Shown here in pieces: positions 36,302 through 44,363 of a stretch of DNA of 64,000 nt. The translations under genes and the position numbers were made by a program. Under the pieces are notes generated by a model, which was not told the DNA's origin, made no database searches, and saw nothing but the letters and a program-made list of their open reading frames with translations. Each line of letters starts with the position of its first letter. Position 1 is the first letter of the stretch. This DNA is from Psychroserpens luteus (lineage in GTDB: Bacteria; Bacteroidota; Bacteroidia; Flavobacteriales; Flavobacteriaceae): the NCBI RefSeq assembly GCF_015319355.1, contig NZ_JADILU010000005.1, positions 248,001 to 312,000 on the forward strand, in the 5' to 3' direction.

Positions 36302-36874
36302 CTAGTAAAGATTAAAAAGTCTCATTTCAGTAGACATTTTTGGGTTTAGATTTGCAGTACCTTCCGAAGACATTTCAATAGATCTATCTGTATCAAAAAC
36401 CAACACGAAATCATATACCTTATTGGATATCAATTGTTTTCCTACAATATTTACTGAAGCATTATCATACTCTGAAGCAATATCTAAAACATATTCCAGT
36501 CCATTTTCTACAACTGTATTTTGATCTCCAAATACTAATTTAATATTGTAGATAAACTCTGAAGGAATTTCTTCAAAATCAACTAACGTTACCACTTGAT
36601 TATCTATAATTCTTGTTAAATCATGAATTCCTGTGTTCACCGTATTTAAACTCACCCAAGCATTTGGGTCTGATTCGTCTTCTAAAACACGAAGCTGAAC
36701 ATCAATGACCTCTAAATTAGCTCTATTAAATGAACTTGGAGTTCCTTGAAGTTTTACTGTTATCAAACTACTGTTTTCAAATGTTATAGTTTCTAACTCA
36801 TTAGAACAACTAGTCACTAAAAATAAGGCTAATAAGCCTGTAACTAATATTTTAAAATTGCGAGAAGTTTTCAT
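36302..36874 (-). CDS. DUF4382 lipoprotein
   Basis: A 190-residue lipoprotein: signal sequence ending with lipobox VTSC (Cys near residue 23), then a single beta-rich domain with ITVKLQGTPSSFNRANLEVIDVQLRV, the pattern of DUF4382, and GIHDLTRIIDNQVVTLVDFEEIPSEF. The fold is probably Ig or transthyretin-like, and the protein should sit on the outer membrane. The function is not known. Confidence 0.82.
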   Translation of the reverse strand: MKTSRNFKILVTGLLALFLVTSCSNELETITFENSSLITVKLQGTPSSFNRANLEVIDVQLRVLEDESDPNAWVSLNTVNTGIHDLTRIIDNQVVTLVDFEEIPSEFIYNIKLVFGDQNTVVENGLEYVLDIASEYDNASVNIVGKQLISNKVYDFVLVFDTDRSIEMSSEGTANLNPKMSTEMRLFNLY

Positions 36875-36978
36875 AGTAAGGGACGATTAATTAATATGTA
36901 ACAATGATATCCAATTCTTCAATATTTGACTATTTTTATACATGAATAGCAGAAAAACCATTATAAACTGAAAAAAAA

Positions 36979-37842
36979 GTGAAATATTCTCGATTAATAG
37001 CAGGTACAATGACATGGGGAGTTTGGGGTAAAAAACTTCGAAAAAACCAAATCATTGACCTTATGCAACATTGCATTGAACAAAATCTGACCACATTTGA
37101 CCATGCAGATATTTATGGTGATTATACTACAGAAACTGATTTTGGTGACGCTTTCGCAGAAAGTGGCATCAAAAGAGACCACATCCAAGTCATTAGTAAA
37201 TGTGGTATTCAATTGATAAGTAAAAACAGAAGCAATAGTGTAAAACATTATAATTATGACACCAACTATATCATCAAGTCTGCAGAAGAATCCTTAAAAA
37301 AGCTAAAAACAGACTATTTAGATTTACTTCTCCTGCATAGACCTAGTCCATTAATGCAACCAGATGAGATTACAGAAGCAATTTCTAACTTAAAAAAAAG
37401 AGGACTGATAAGAGATTTTGGTGTGTCTAACTTTACACCTTCTCAGGTAGAATTGATCTCAAAATCTATAGATATATCTGTTAACCAAATTGAATTTTCT
37501 CTCACACAACACAAAGCAATGCACAATGGGTCATTAGACCATATGATAACCAAAAACATCACACCCATGGCTTGGTCGCCTTTGGGTAACGTATTTAGAG
37601 AAGATACTGAACAAACCAGACGAATTCACAAGCAATTAGGAGAGTTATTGGATAAATATAATGTTACAGAAGACCAATTGCTTTTAGCTTGGACTTTAAA
37701 ACATCCATCACATATTCATCCAGTGGTTGGGACTACAACAAAAAAACGCATTACTGATGCTGCAAAAGCTGTACATATTGAACTAGAATTAGAAGATTGG
37801 TTTAAAATATTAGAGGCTTGTCAAGGTCATGAAGTAGCTTAA
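36979..37842 (+). CDS. Aldo/keto reductase
   Basis: A 287-residue NADPH-dependent oxidoreductase with the (beta/alpha)8 AKR fold. Catalytic residues are visible: FDHADIYGDY (Asp and Tyr), VISKCGI (Lys), LLLLHRPSP (His). The NADPH-binding end HPVVGTTTKKRI is present. The start is GTG at 36979, preceded by an A-rich stretch. It starts a + strand run of genes and resembles the YdhF group. The substrate cannot be told. Confidence 0.92.
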   Translation: MKYSRLIAGTMTWGVWGKKLRKNQIIDLMQHCIEQNLTTFDHADIYGDYTTETDFGDAFAESGIKRDHIQVISKCGIQLISKNRSNSVKHYNYDTNYIIKSAEESLKKLKTDYLDLLLLHRPSPLMQPDEITEAISNLKKRGLIRDFGVSNFTPSQVELISKSIDISVNQIEFSLTQHKAMHNGSLDHMITKNITPMAWSPLGNVFREDTEQTRRIHKQLGELLDKYNVTEDQLLLAWTLKHPSHIHPVVGTTTKKRITDAAKAVHIELELEDWFKILEACQGHEVA

Positions 37843-37891
37843 ACGGTTTGCACTACTTATGCAAAATGAATAAAACAAGACTAAACTAAAA

Positions 37892-37917
37892 AGATTCCTG
37901 TCTTTTCAGGAATGATA
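37892..37917. repeat. Single REP-like hairpin unit just before the SDR start
   Basis: ATTCCTG (37894-37900) and CAGGAAT (37907-37913) with loop TCTTTT, flanked by AGATT and GATAG, match one unit of the REP-like family. It ends 5 bases before the SDR start codon, so it could act on translation. Confidence 0.6.
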
Positions 37918-37922
37918 GAATT

Positions 37923-38675
37923 ATGAAAAAAACAGCACTAATAACAGGAGCAACAAGCGGAATTGGTAGAGCAACAGCACACGAATTTGCTAACCATGGC
38001 ATTAATTTGATTCTCTGCGGAAGGCGTCAAGAACGGTTAGATACTATAAAAGATGCATTAAGCAAACAAACCCATGTGCATACACTCAACTTTGATATAA
38101 GAGATCGAAAAGCAACATTTGAAGCTATAGAATCACTTCCTGAAGCATTTCAAAATATTGACATTTTAATCAATAATGCAGGAAATGCTCATGGATTAGA
38201 CCCAATCCAAACAGGAAATTTAGACGATTGGGATGCTATGATGGATATCAATGTAAAGGGATTATTGTATGTGAGTAAAGCGATTATCCCACAAATGACA
38301 GCACGAAAAAGTGGTCATATTATCAACATTGGTTCTTCTGCAGGAAAAGAAGTGTATCCAAAAGGAAATGTGTACTGCGGAAGTAAACATGCAGTTTTAG
38401 CGATTACTGAAGGCATGCGGATTGATTTAAATCCCTTCGGAATAAAAGTAACAGCAATAAATCCTGGTCTTGTAGAAACCGAATTTTCGAAAGTCCGTTT
38501 TAAAGGCGATCCAATTGCAGACAATGTTTACAAAGGTTATAAAGCTTTGCAACCTGAGGACATTGCAGAAATGATACAGTTTGCCATTTCACGACCTGCT
38601 CATGTTAATATTGCAGATGTACTTATGTTTTGTACTGCACAAGCGACTTCTACGATTGTAAATAAAGAGTCATGA
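37923..38675 (+). CDS. Short-chain dehydrogenase/reductase (SDR)
   Basis: A 250-residue classical SDR similar to YdfG-type enzymes, which use NADP to oxidise or reduce small hydroxyl substrates such as serine or 3-hydroxy acids. The cofactor motif TGATSGIGRAT is at 8-18, NNAGNAHG near 85, catalytic Ser in IGSSAG and YCGSKHAV gives Tyr and Lys. Its stop overlaps the next start by four bases (ATGA), so it is coupled to the HD-like gene. Confidence 0.93.
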   Translation: MKKTALITGATSGIGRATAHEFANHGINLILCGRRQERLDTIKDALSKQTHVHTLNFDIRDRKATFEAIESLPEAFQNIDILINNAGNAHGLDPIQTGNLDDWDAMMDINVKGLLYVSKAIIPQMTARKSGHIINIGSSAGKEVYPKGNVYCGSKHAVLAITEGMRIDLNPFGIKVTAINPGLVETEFSKVRFKGDPIADNVYKGYKALQPEDIAEMIQFAISRPAHVNIADVLMFCTAQATSTIVNKES

Positions 38676-39301
38676 TACATTGGCTGAAACAAGAATGGAT
38701 GACTCTTGCTTCAAAATACACTGGAGATCAACAGCTCATTTCTACATATTGGAACGATATAGAAATGTACTATACCTCAAAAGGAAGGTATTATCATAAT
38801 CTAACTCACATTTATAATATGCTAAAACAAGCAGAAACTATTGTAAATGACATTGATGATTATGATGCATTTAGATTTTCAATATGGTATCATGATATTA
38901 TTTATAATTCTACCAAAAAGAATAACGAAGTAAAAAGCGCTGAATTTGCTCGAAATCGATTAAAATCATTCAATTTTGATAAAAAACGCATAGAAATTGT
39001 CGACAATTTGATAAAATCAACCGAAAAACACACTGTTATTTTAAATAAAAATCATGATAATGCATACTTATTAGATATAGATCTATCCATTTTAGGAACC
39101 AATTGGGAGGCATATCAAACCTACATTAAGAATATTAGAAAAGAATATGCCATTTATCCTGATTTTATGTACAAAAAAGGACGTAAAAAAGCGATGCAAC
39201 ATTTCTTAGAACGAGAGTCTATTTATTTTACGCAACTATATCAAAACAAATTTGAAACTCAAGCACGACAAAACATTGAAAGAGAAATTAGCACTTTATA
39301 A
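38672..39301 (+). CDS. HD-like metal-dependent phosphohydrolase family protein
   Basis: A 209-residue protein of the predicted HD-superfamily hydrolase group. Metal-binding segments are seen: YYTSKGRYYHNLTHIYNML (His pair), SIWYHDIIYNST (His-Asp), and later LLDIDLSILG (Asp). These proteins are expected to cleave phosphate esters, and relatives are found widely with no substrate known. It overlaps the SDR gene by four bases and is followed by the phosphodiester-glycosidase-like gene one base later. Confidence 0.85.
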   Translation: MIHWLKQEWMTLASKYTGDQQLISTYWNDIEMYYTSKGRYYHNLTHIYNMLKQAETIVNDIDDYDAFRFSIWYHDIIYNSTKKNNEVKSAEFARNRLKSFNFDKKRIEIVDNLIKSTEKHTVILNKNHDNAYLLDIDLSILGTNWEAYQTYIKNIRKEYAIYPDFMYKKGRKKAMQHFLERESIYFTQLYQNKFETQARQNIEREISTL

Positions 39302-39302
39302 A

Positions 39303-40031
39303 ATGAAACAATTTACAAACTCTATACTTTGCCTATTTCTATTAATTATCTCATGCACATCATCTGCTCAAAAAATTGAGGACAATCGCTTTGTGTCTCA
39401 TATTGTTGATTTGCAAAAACAGACTCTAAAACTTTATTATCAAAATGAGGACAGTATTAACTTCGGAAATTTTAAAACTTTAAAACAAGAGCTATTAAAC
39501 AAAGATCAAGAACTTGTATTTGCTATGAATGGAGGTATGTATTTAAAAGACGGTTCTCCTCAAGGTTTATTTATAGAAAACGGAATTACAACAAAGCAAA
39601 TCGACACCACGAAAGAAGCTTATGGGAATTTTTATTTACAACCCAACGGAATTTTCTACCTAACTAAAGATAATAAAGGTTTTGTTTCAAAAACAACAGA
39701 CTTTAAATTTAATTCTAATATCACATTTGCAACACAATCTGGACCAATGCTCGTAATTGATGGTGAGATTCATCCGGTTTTTGTAAAAGGTTCTAAAAAT
39801 TTACATATAAGAAATGGCGTTGGCATTTTACCAAATGGTACGCTTTTATTTGCGATGTCTAAAGACCTTATTACGTTATACGACTTTGCAGAGTTCTTTA
39901 AAAGTCTAGGTTGCCAAAATGCTTTGTATCTTGATGGGTTTGTATCTAGAACTTACCTTCCGAAGAAAAAATGGAAACAATTAGATGGAAATTTTGGAGT
40001 TATCATTGGAGAAACTAAAAATTTGAATTAA
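39303..40031 (+). CDS. Phosphodiester glycosidase (NAGPA/DUF2233) family protein, exported
   Basis: A 242-residue exported protein from the ATG at 39303 (MKQFTNSILCLFLLIISC); the open frame extends upstream to 39252 but those residues overlap the HD-like gene and precede the signal. The signal sequence ends at lipobox IISC or at SSAQ, so it could be a lipoprotein. The domain has VFAMNGGMY, FYLQPNGIFYL, ATQSGPMLVIDGEIHPVF, IRNGVGILPNG and NALYLDGFVSRTYLP, all typical of NAGPA-like proteins. Animal relatives remove GlcNAc from phosphodiesters; bacterial substrates are mostly unknown. Confidence 0.87.
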   Translation: MKQFTNSILCLFLLIISCTSSAQKIEDNRFVSHIVDLQKQTLKLYYQNEDSINFGNFKTLKQELLNKDQELVFAMNGGMYLKDGSPQGLFIENGITTKQIDTTKEAYGNFYLQPNGIFYLTKDNKGFVSKTTDFKFNSNITFATQSGPMLVIDGEIHPVFVKGSKNLHIRNGVGILPNGTLLFAMSKDLITLYDFAEFFKSLGCQNALYLDGFVSRTYLPKKKWKQLDGNFGVIIGETKNLN

Positions 40032-40059
40032 ATATACTCTAACTTCAGCGGGAAATATT

Positions 40060-41193
40060 ATGATCAATAAACGACTGCTTATCAAAAACTTACTCGCTCA
40101 TAATGATGAGAACAGTTTTTATGATAAAAAACGAAAAGTCGATATTACTCATAAAGAAGGTAAAGCTAAATTTTTGAAACACGTTTGTGCTCTTTCAAAT
40201 AGTAATCCTAAAAACAACTCTTTTATCGTTATTGGTGTAGAGGATAAAGATAATAAAATTATGGGTGTCAACTTTTTTGACGACAGTAAAATCCAAAACC
40301 TCATCAACGCCTATCTTACTAATCCTCCAATTGTGCAGTATGAGAATATTCCGTTTCCGCATTTGCCAGATGATAAAGTCGTTGGACTAGTAACTATTAG
40401 ACCTAACGGTAAGATTACTTCTCTCAGAAAAAATATATGGAAATATTATGGTGGATCTGTGTTTTTAAGAGATGGAAGCATGAGCATGCCAAAAATTTTT
40501 GATATTGAAATTGAAGATGTAAATTCTAAAATCGTTGCAGCAATAGAATCTCATTCTCAAAACAACATTGAATACACGCTTGATGGTGTATTTGATTTTA
40601 TGAATATGCGTAAAGATTACAATCCGCAATACAAGGTCTTTAAAGAGTACTTTGTATTGTGCTGGTCTGGTCAAAAGAAAGTTGTAAAAGATGATGCCTA
40701 TTTCTCAAGAGTAGATATAGAATTAATTAATGAGCAAGTACGTTTATTCTTTTCAACTTTTGATGAAGTTTCAATATCGTACAATGAAAACACGTTTAAA
40801 ATTATTGAGTACGTCAACCTAGGACTTCAAAACCAAACTAAATATTATAGACTAGAAGAGATCATTATTCATTTTGAGGATAATGCACATTATAATATTG
40901 AAACCAATTTATTATTTGAGCCTCCTCAGTTCGATAAAAAAATATTACACCATATTTATAATGCAAACAATGCTTTATTAGAAAAATTAAAAAAAGGTTT
41001 AAGTCTCAATAAAAACGAATTGCTAGATTTAAAAAATCTACCTGCAACATACCTTATATGTTACCTCAACTTATTTCACGATGCTATTGAAAAACTAAAC
41101 GAAGCAAAACCATATCTAAAAAATCATAGTCCACTCGTTTACAAGTCTTACCAAGAAGCAACTCGAATTTTAAGAAAAATCAAGTACAGTTAA
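40060..41193 (+). CDS. AlbA_2 domain protein (putative nucleic-acid-binding)
   Basis: A 377-residue cytoplasmic protein. The N-terminal half (about 25-140) matches the AlbA_2 (divergent AAA_4/Schlafen-like) domain: KEGKAKFLKHVCALSNSN, NSFIVIGVEDKDNKIMGV, and GLVTIRPNG. The C-terminal 230 residues are helical without a motif I recognise, and the helicase or winged-helix domains common with AlbA_2 are absent. It may bind nucleic acid, but no catalytic activity can be inferred. It is 28 bases from the preceding gene, and transcription probably ends at the hairpin near 41309-41349. Confidence 0.75.
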   Translation: MINKRLLIKNLLAHNDENSFYDKKRKVDITHKEGKAKFLKHVCALSNSNPKNNSFIVIGVEDKDNKIMGVNFFDDSKIQNLINAYLTNPPIVQYENIPFPHLPDDKVVGLVTIRPNGKITSLRKNIWKYYGGSVFLRDGSMSMPKIFDIEIEDVNSKIVAAIESHSQNNIEYTLDGVFDFMNMRKDYNPQYKVFKEYFVLCWSGQKKVVKDDAYFSRVDIELINEQVRLFFSTFDEVSISYNENTFKIIEYVNLGLQNQTKYYRLEEIIIHFEDNAHYNIETNLLFEPPQFDKKILHHIYNANNALLEKLKKGLSLNKNELLDLKNLPATYLICYLNLFHDAIEKLNEAKPYLKNHSPLVYKSYQEATRILRKIKYS

Positions 41194-41280
41194 TCGGAGT
41201 ATTTTGCATAAATTACCGTTCATGCCTCTTTTTTTGCTATTTGTAGTAATTATTCTACAAACACTTTAATTTTCACGTAA

Positions 41281-41353
41281 TTAGCATTGCTATTAATCAA
41301 TTACACATAACCTTATTTCTAATCGACTTGTCGAAAACGAAATAAGGTTTTTG
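41281..41353 (+). ncRNA. Putative small RNA, copy 1
   Basis: The RNA would begin at the conserved core TTAGCATTGCTATTAATCAA, 6 bases after a -7-like box TAATTTTC (41267-41274), and end at a perfect 11-bp stem (AACCTTATTTC 41309-41319 with GAAATAAGGTT 41339-41349) followed by T residues. The 5' end can make a mini-hairpin TAGC/GCTA. No start codon occurs in it, so a peptide is unlikely. The predicted length is about 73 nt. This is inference from the sequence; no known family recognised. Confidence 0.5.
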
Positions 41354-41526
41354 TCTTTTAAGATAATAGTAACAATCTTCGAACCAGTACATTTATTAAC
41401 AAAAATTTCATGTTTATTTATAAAACAAGATTCTCGTAACACTCTATACGAGTGAAATTTACCATTCATACAGTTTTTTTGACCACTTATAGTTTTTTTT
41501 GAATAGTAGTCTATATTTTTACGATT

Positions 41527-41602
41527 TTAGCACTGCTATTAATCAATTACAAACTACCTTATTTCTTTCACCACGTTGTGAATGGAGTAAGGTTTTTTTT
41601 TG
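41527..41602 (+). ncRNA. Putative small RNA, copy 2
   Basis: The second copy has the same plan: a TATATTTT box (41512-41519), a core TTAGCACTGCTATTAATCAA, and a terminal hairpin (ACCTTAT with GTAAGGT, inner TTCAC with GTGAA) followed by nine T. Between copies the loop of the mini-hairpin differs (T to C) while its stem is kept, and the terminal hairpin keeps its fold although the sequence differs, which suggests selection on RNA structure. The predicted length is about 75 nt. Confidence 0.5.
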
Positions 41603-41610
41603 AACGCATT

Positions 41611-42801
41611 TTAGATAAAATTTAATTTTGAAAATGATTTGTTTAAAATACGCTCATCTTCTACCGCTAACCAATTTGATAACACAGCAGCGTAGATTGA
41701 CCTAAAGTCTACGTCATACTTTAAATCACCATTATCATCTAGGTTTGAGAGACTAGCCAAATCATTATAAAACCCTTGCTTTTTTAATTGATTGCCTATA
41801 ATAAATACATTACTCGCTGAGCCATGGTCTGTACCATTAGCTGCATTTTGCTTTACACGTCTACCAAACTCAGAAAATGTCACAATTAATGTATCATTAA
41901 AAGTACCTTGAGTTTTTAAATCATTAACAAAAGCTTCTACGCCTTCTGCATACATTTTTAGTAAACGACCTTGACTATTGATTTGCCCTGCATGAGTATC
42001 AAATCCTCCAAGTGATGAATAAAAAATTCTTGTTTCTAAACCAGAATTAATCAATTTTGCAGTTGTTTTTAATTGATTTGAAAACTCGTTATTAGGATAG
42101 TCTTGCTGACTTTTTGCTGTTTTATGTTTCTCATAAATATATTTAGCAGACGACTCTGCAGCTATCATTGTTTTATATAAATACCCCAAATTATGCTCAC
42201 TCAAATGTTCATCTTGGTAATGTTTGAGCACATTTTTGAAGTATGGATCTTGAGATGTTTTAAATAAAATTTCAGGGTTTTTTGTAGCAATTCCGTTGAG
42301 TTTTTTTCCCTTTAGAGCTAATGATAAACTATCATCTGTCTCAATAGCGTTGTAAGGCTCATTTCCGTAATGATCCAAATAACGTCCAATCCAACCTTCT
42401 TGTAAATATTCATTAGAGTCACTTGCAGTTTGCCAAATATCTGTCGCTCTAAAATGAGAACGATTTGGATTTGGATAACCTACATTATTGATGACGGTTA
42501 AATGTCCATCGTCATATAATTTTTTAAGCGGAAGTAAATTAGAATGAAACCCTAAATCACCTGTCGCTTTTAGCACATCATTTTTAGAAATTGCAATCTT
42601 AGGCCTGCTACGATAATACTCATCATTATTGAAAGGCACAATGGTATTTAGTCCATCATTTCCTCCAGAAAGCTGAATCATCACCAAGCGTTTATATCCT
42701 AAACTTTTTGGCGATATGTTTTCAAATGCCTTAACAAAACTGGGAACAAAAATTAAACTGCTCGCCAATGTAGATTGTTTTAAAAAATGTCTTCTGTCCA
42801 T
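41611..42801 (-). CDS. DUF1501 protein with Tat signal
   Basis: A 396-residue exported protein. The N terminus MDRRHFLKQSTLASSLIF has the twin-arginine motif, so it should be exported folded. DUF1501 signatures, in order: IQLSGGNDGLNTIVPF, SHFRATDIWQTA, FDTHAGQ and TFSEFGRRVKQNAANGTDHGSAS, resembling the alkaline phosphatase/sulfatase metal-binding fold. It almost always pairs with a DUF1800 protein, here 9 bases upstream. The activity is unproven; alkaline-phosphatase-like hydrolase is the usual guess. Confidence 0.92.
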   Translation of the reverse strand: MDRRHFLKQSTLASSLIFVPSFVKAFENISPKSLGYKRLVMIQLSGGNDGLNTIVPFNNDEYYRSRPKIAISKNDVLKATGDLGFHSNLLPLKKLYDDGHLTVINNVGYPNPNRSHFRATDIWQTASDSNEYLQEGWIGRYLDHYGNEPYNAIETDDSLSLALKGKKLNGIATKNPEILFKTSQDPYFKNVLKHYQDEHLSEHNLGYLYKTMIAAESSAKYIYEKHKTAKSQQDYPNNEFSNQLKTTAKLINSGLETRIFYSSLGGFDTHAGQINSQGRLLKMYAEGVEAFVNDLKTQGTFNDTLIVTFSEFGRRVKQNAANGTDHGSASNVFIIGNQLKKQGFYNDLASLSNLDDNGDLKYDVDFRSIYAAVLSNWLAVEDERILNKSFSKLNFI

Positions 42802-42810
42802 ATTATACGA

Positions 42811-44178
42811 TTAACACATTTGATATTCTGGTAATGACATCAACTGGATGCAGTACTCTCGTTTTGACGATTGACTAAGTGTATCTAAATAGGTTTGCGT
42901 CCCATCACTTAATTGCGCAATGATAAGTTGCTCTCTTAAATTTTTAATTGAAGCATTTTGAAACTGTTTTTCAAAAGCTTTCCAATTGGCAGATACATCA
43001 AGTATTTTCTTGCGCTTTCCTTTAGCATAAAATTCTTCATAAGTATCTTCAAATTCTCCTTTTGGTTTTACCGAAATTTGAGCATTTCCCAATAATATAG
43101 ATGGTAATTTCAATCTTAGCATAATTGTATTGCTGTCAATCCAGTTTTTTCCACCTTTCCATCCTGCAACATTTGGTGGGTTTAATAAAATTTGTCCAAG
43201 TAACTTCTGAACTTTAAAAACATCTTTTTGTTTTTTAAAAGTCATTGGTACAATTTTGTTCATACCGACTAGCAATTCTATTGGAGATTTTATTTTGTTT
43301 CCTATGTTTTCTTCGGAATAAAACCAATCTGAATTAAAGATATATCGCATCAAATTTTCGATATCATAATCTTTATAAAAAAGAACTGTTAATTCTTCTA
43401 CATCGTCTTTATTAATTGTCTCATTTACGAAATACTTGTAGATTTTTCCGCAGATAAAACGTGCACATTGTTTTTGTTCTAGTATGATATTTATGATGTC
43501 TTCTCCATTGAAATTTCCCGTTTTTCCGAAGAAAACCTTCTCATCATTATCATGTTGAAAAACTCGCATTTTAAAATTTCCGTTGAGATCATTATTATAA
43601 CCTGTAAAGGCACGAGCACTTTCTTTTATATCTGTTTCGGTATAATTACCAACTCCCAACATAAATAATTCCATGAGTTCTCGTGCAAAATTCTCATTAG
43701 GTCGCAATTTTTTATTTTGCTTATTATTAAGGTATTTTATCATAGCAGCTTCCTTAGAAATAGCTTTTATAAAATCACCAAAATCGCCCAAGGCATTTGC
43801 TCTAAGTGTATTATTATACTGTTGTACAAACAGAATATTATCGTCTTTACATACAAAATGATTCGCCCAAAATAAAGTCATTTTCTCACGAAGCATCTCT
43901 TGAGAAGACTCCAAACGTTCAATCCATTTGATGTTAAATGTTTTTATTTTATTTCTACTCTTTTTACGAAGTTCTTGAATAACCTCTTCATCTAAATCCT
44001 TTCTATTAATGTTTTTAAATTCGGAAACATCAACTTCTAAGGGTTTCATCGCTTTTGAAGTATCAAACAACGCTTCTACAACTTGGGTTACATTTATATC
44101 TGCAAAACGCTCCAAATCACTTTGGGTTGCACCAAAACCTGCTCTGGCGTATAGATGAAGAATATGTTTCGTGTTCAT
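42811..44178 (-). CDS. DUF1800 protein
   Basis: A 455-residue mainly helical protein of the DUF1800 family. Signatures are HLYARAGFGATQSDL at the start, MLREKMTLFWANHFVC, NENFARELMELFMLGVGNYTE, DIKESARAFTGY and LNPPNVAGWKGGKNWID. No clear signal peptide is present, although the partner DUF1501 protein has a Tat signal, so the pair may leave the cell together as a folded complex. The DUF1501 gene follows after 9 bases. The function is unknown. Confidence 0.9.
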   Translation of the reverse strand: MNTKHILHLYARAGFGATQSDLERFADINVTQVVEALFDTSKAMKPLEVDVSEFKNINRKDLDEEVIQELRKKSRNKIKTFNIKWIERLESSQEMLREKMTLFWANHFVCKDDNILFVQQYNNTLRANALGDFGDFIKAISKEAAMIKYLNNKQNKKLRPNENFARELMELFMLGVGNYTETDIKESARAFTGYNNDLNGNFKMRVFQHDNDEKVFFGKTGNFNGEDIINIILEQKQCARFICGKIYKYFVNETINKDDVEELTVLFYKDYDIENLMRYIFNSDWFYSEENIGNKIKSPIELLVGMNKIVPMTFKKQKDVFKVQKLLGQILLNPPNVAGWKGGKNWIDSNTIMLRLKLPSILLGNAQISVKPKGEFEDTYEEFYAKGKRKKILDVSANWKAFEKQFQNASIKNLREQLIIAQLSDGTQTYLDTLSQSSKREYCIQLMSLPEYQMC

Positions 44179-44226
44179 GTATTATATGACTGTAAGAAAT
44201 GCAAATGGTTTAATAGGCTATCTATT

Positions 44227-44242
44227 TAACGTTTAAACGTTA
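44227..44242. promoter_or_regulatory. 16-bp perfect palindrome upstream of the DUF1800-DUF1501 operon
   Basis: TAACGTTTAAACGTTA is a perfect palindrome about 49 bases before the DUF1800 start codon, a good position for a dimeric repressor or activator. No regulator gene is adjacent. The AT content makes chance possible. Confidence 0.35.
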
Positions 44243-44281
44243 TATTTATTTAAAATCAACTAGTTCTTTTAACCAAAAAAA

Positions 44282-44299
44282 CCACATCAATTGATGTGG
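44282..44299 (-). terminator. Intrinsic terminator of the FG-GAP/T9SS gene
   Basis: CCACATCAATTGATGTGG is a perfect inverted repeat followed on the minus strand by seven T. It lies 65 bases past the stop of the upstream minus-strand gene. Confidence 0.75.
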
Positions 44300-44363
44300 C
44301 TATCATTTTATGATTAAAAATCTATTATGAATAAGACTTCACATGCTGAAGATTATTGAATCG

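Larger units (their letters stand above)
41211..41602 (+). repeat. Tandem imperfect repeat of about 145 bases (two units)
   Basis: Unit 1 (41211-41353) and unit 2 (41457-41602) align from AATT-ACCrTTCATrC through a T run and a TA-rich block to a core of 40 bases (41281-41320 and 41527-41566) that agrees at 36 positions. Both end in a hairpin and a T run. The spacer (41354-41456) contains only a short hairpin CTCGTA/TACGAG (41433-41452). The gene-free stretch 41194-41610 holds nothing else that I can see. Confidence 0.8.

Noticed and set aside
41433-41452. Hairpin CTCGTA/TACGAG between the two small-RNA units
   Set aside because: Only six base pairs and no T run; not present in a second copy.
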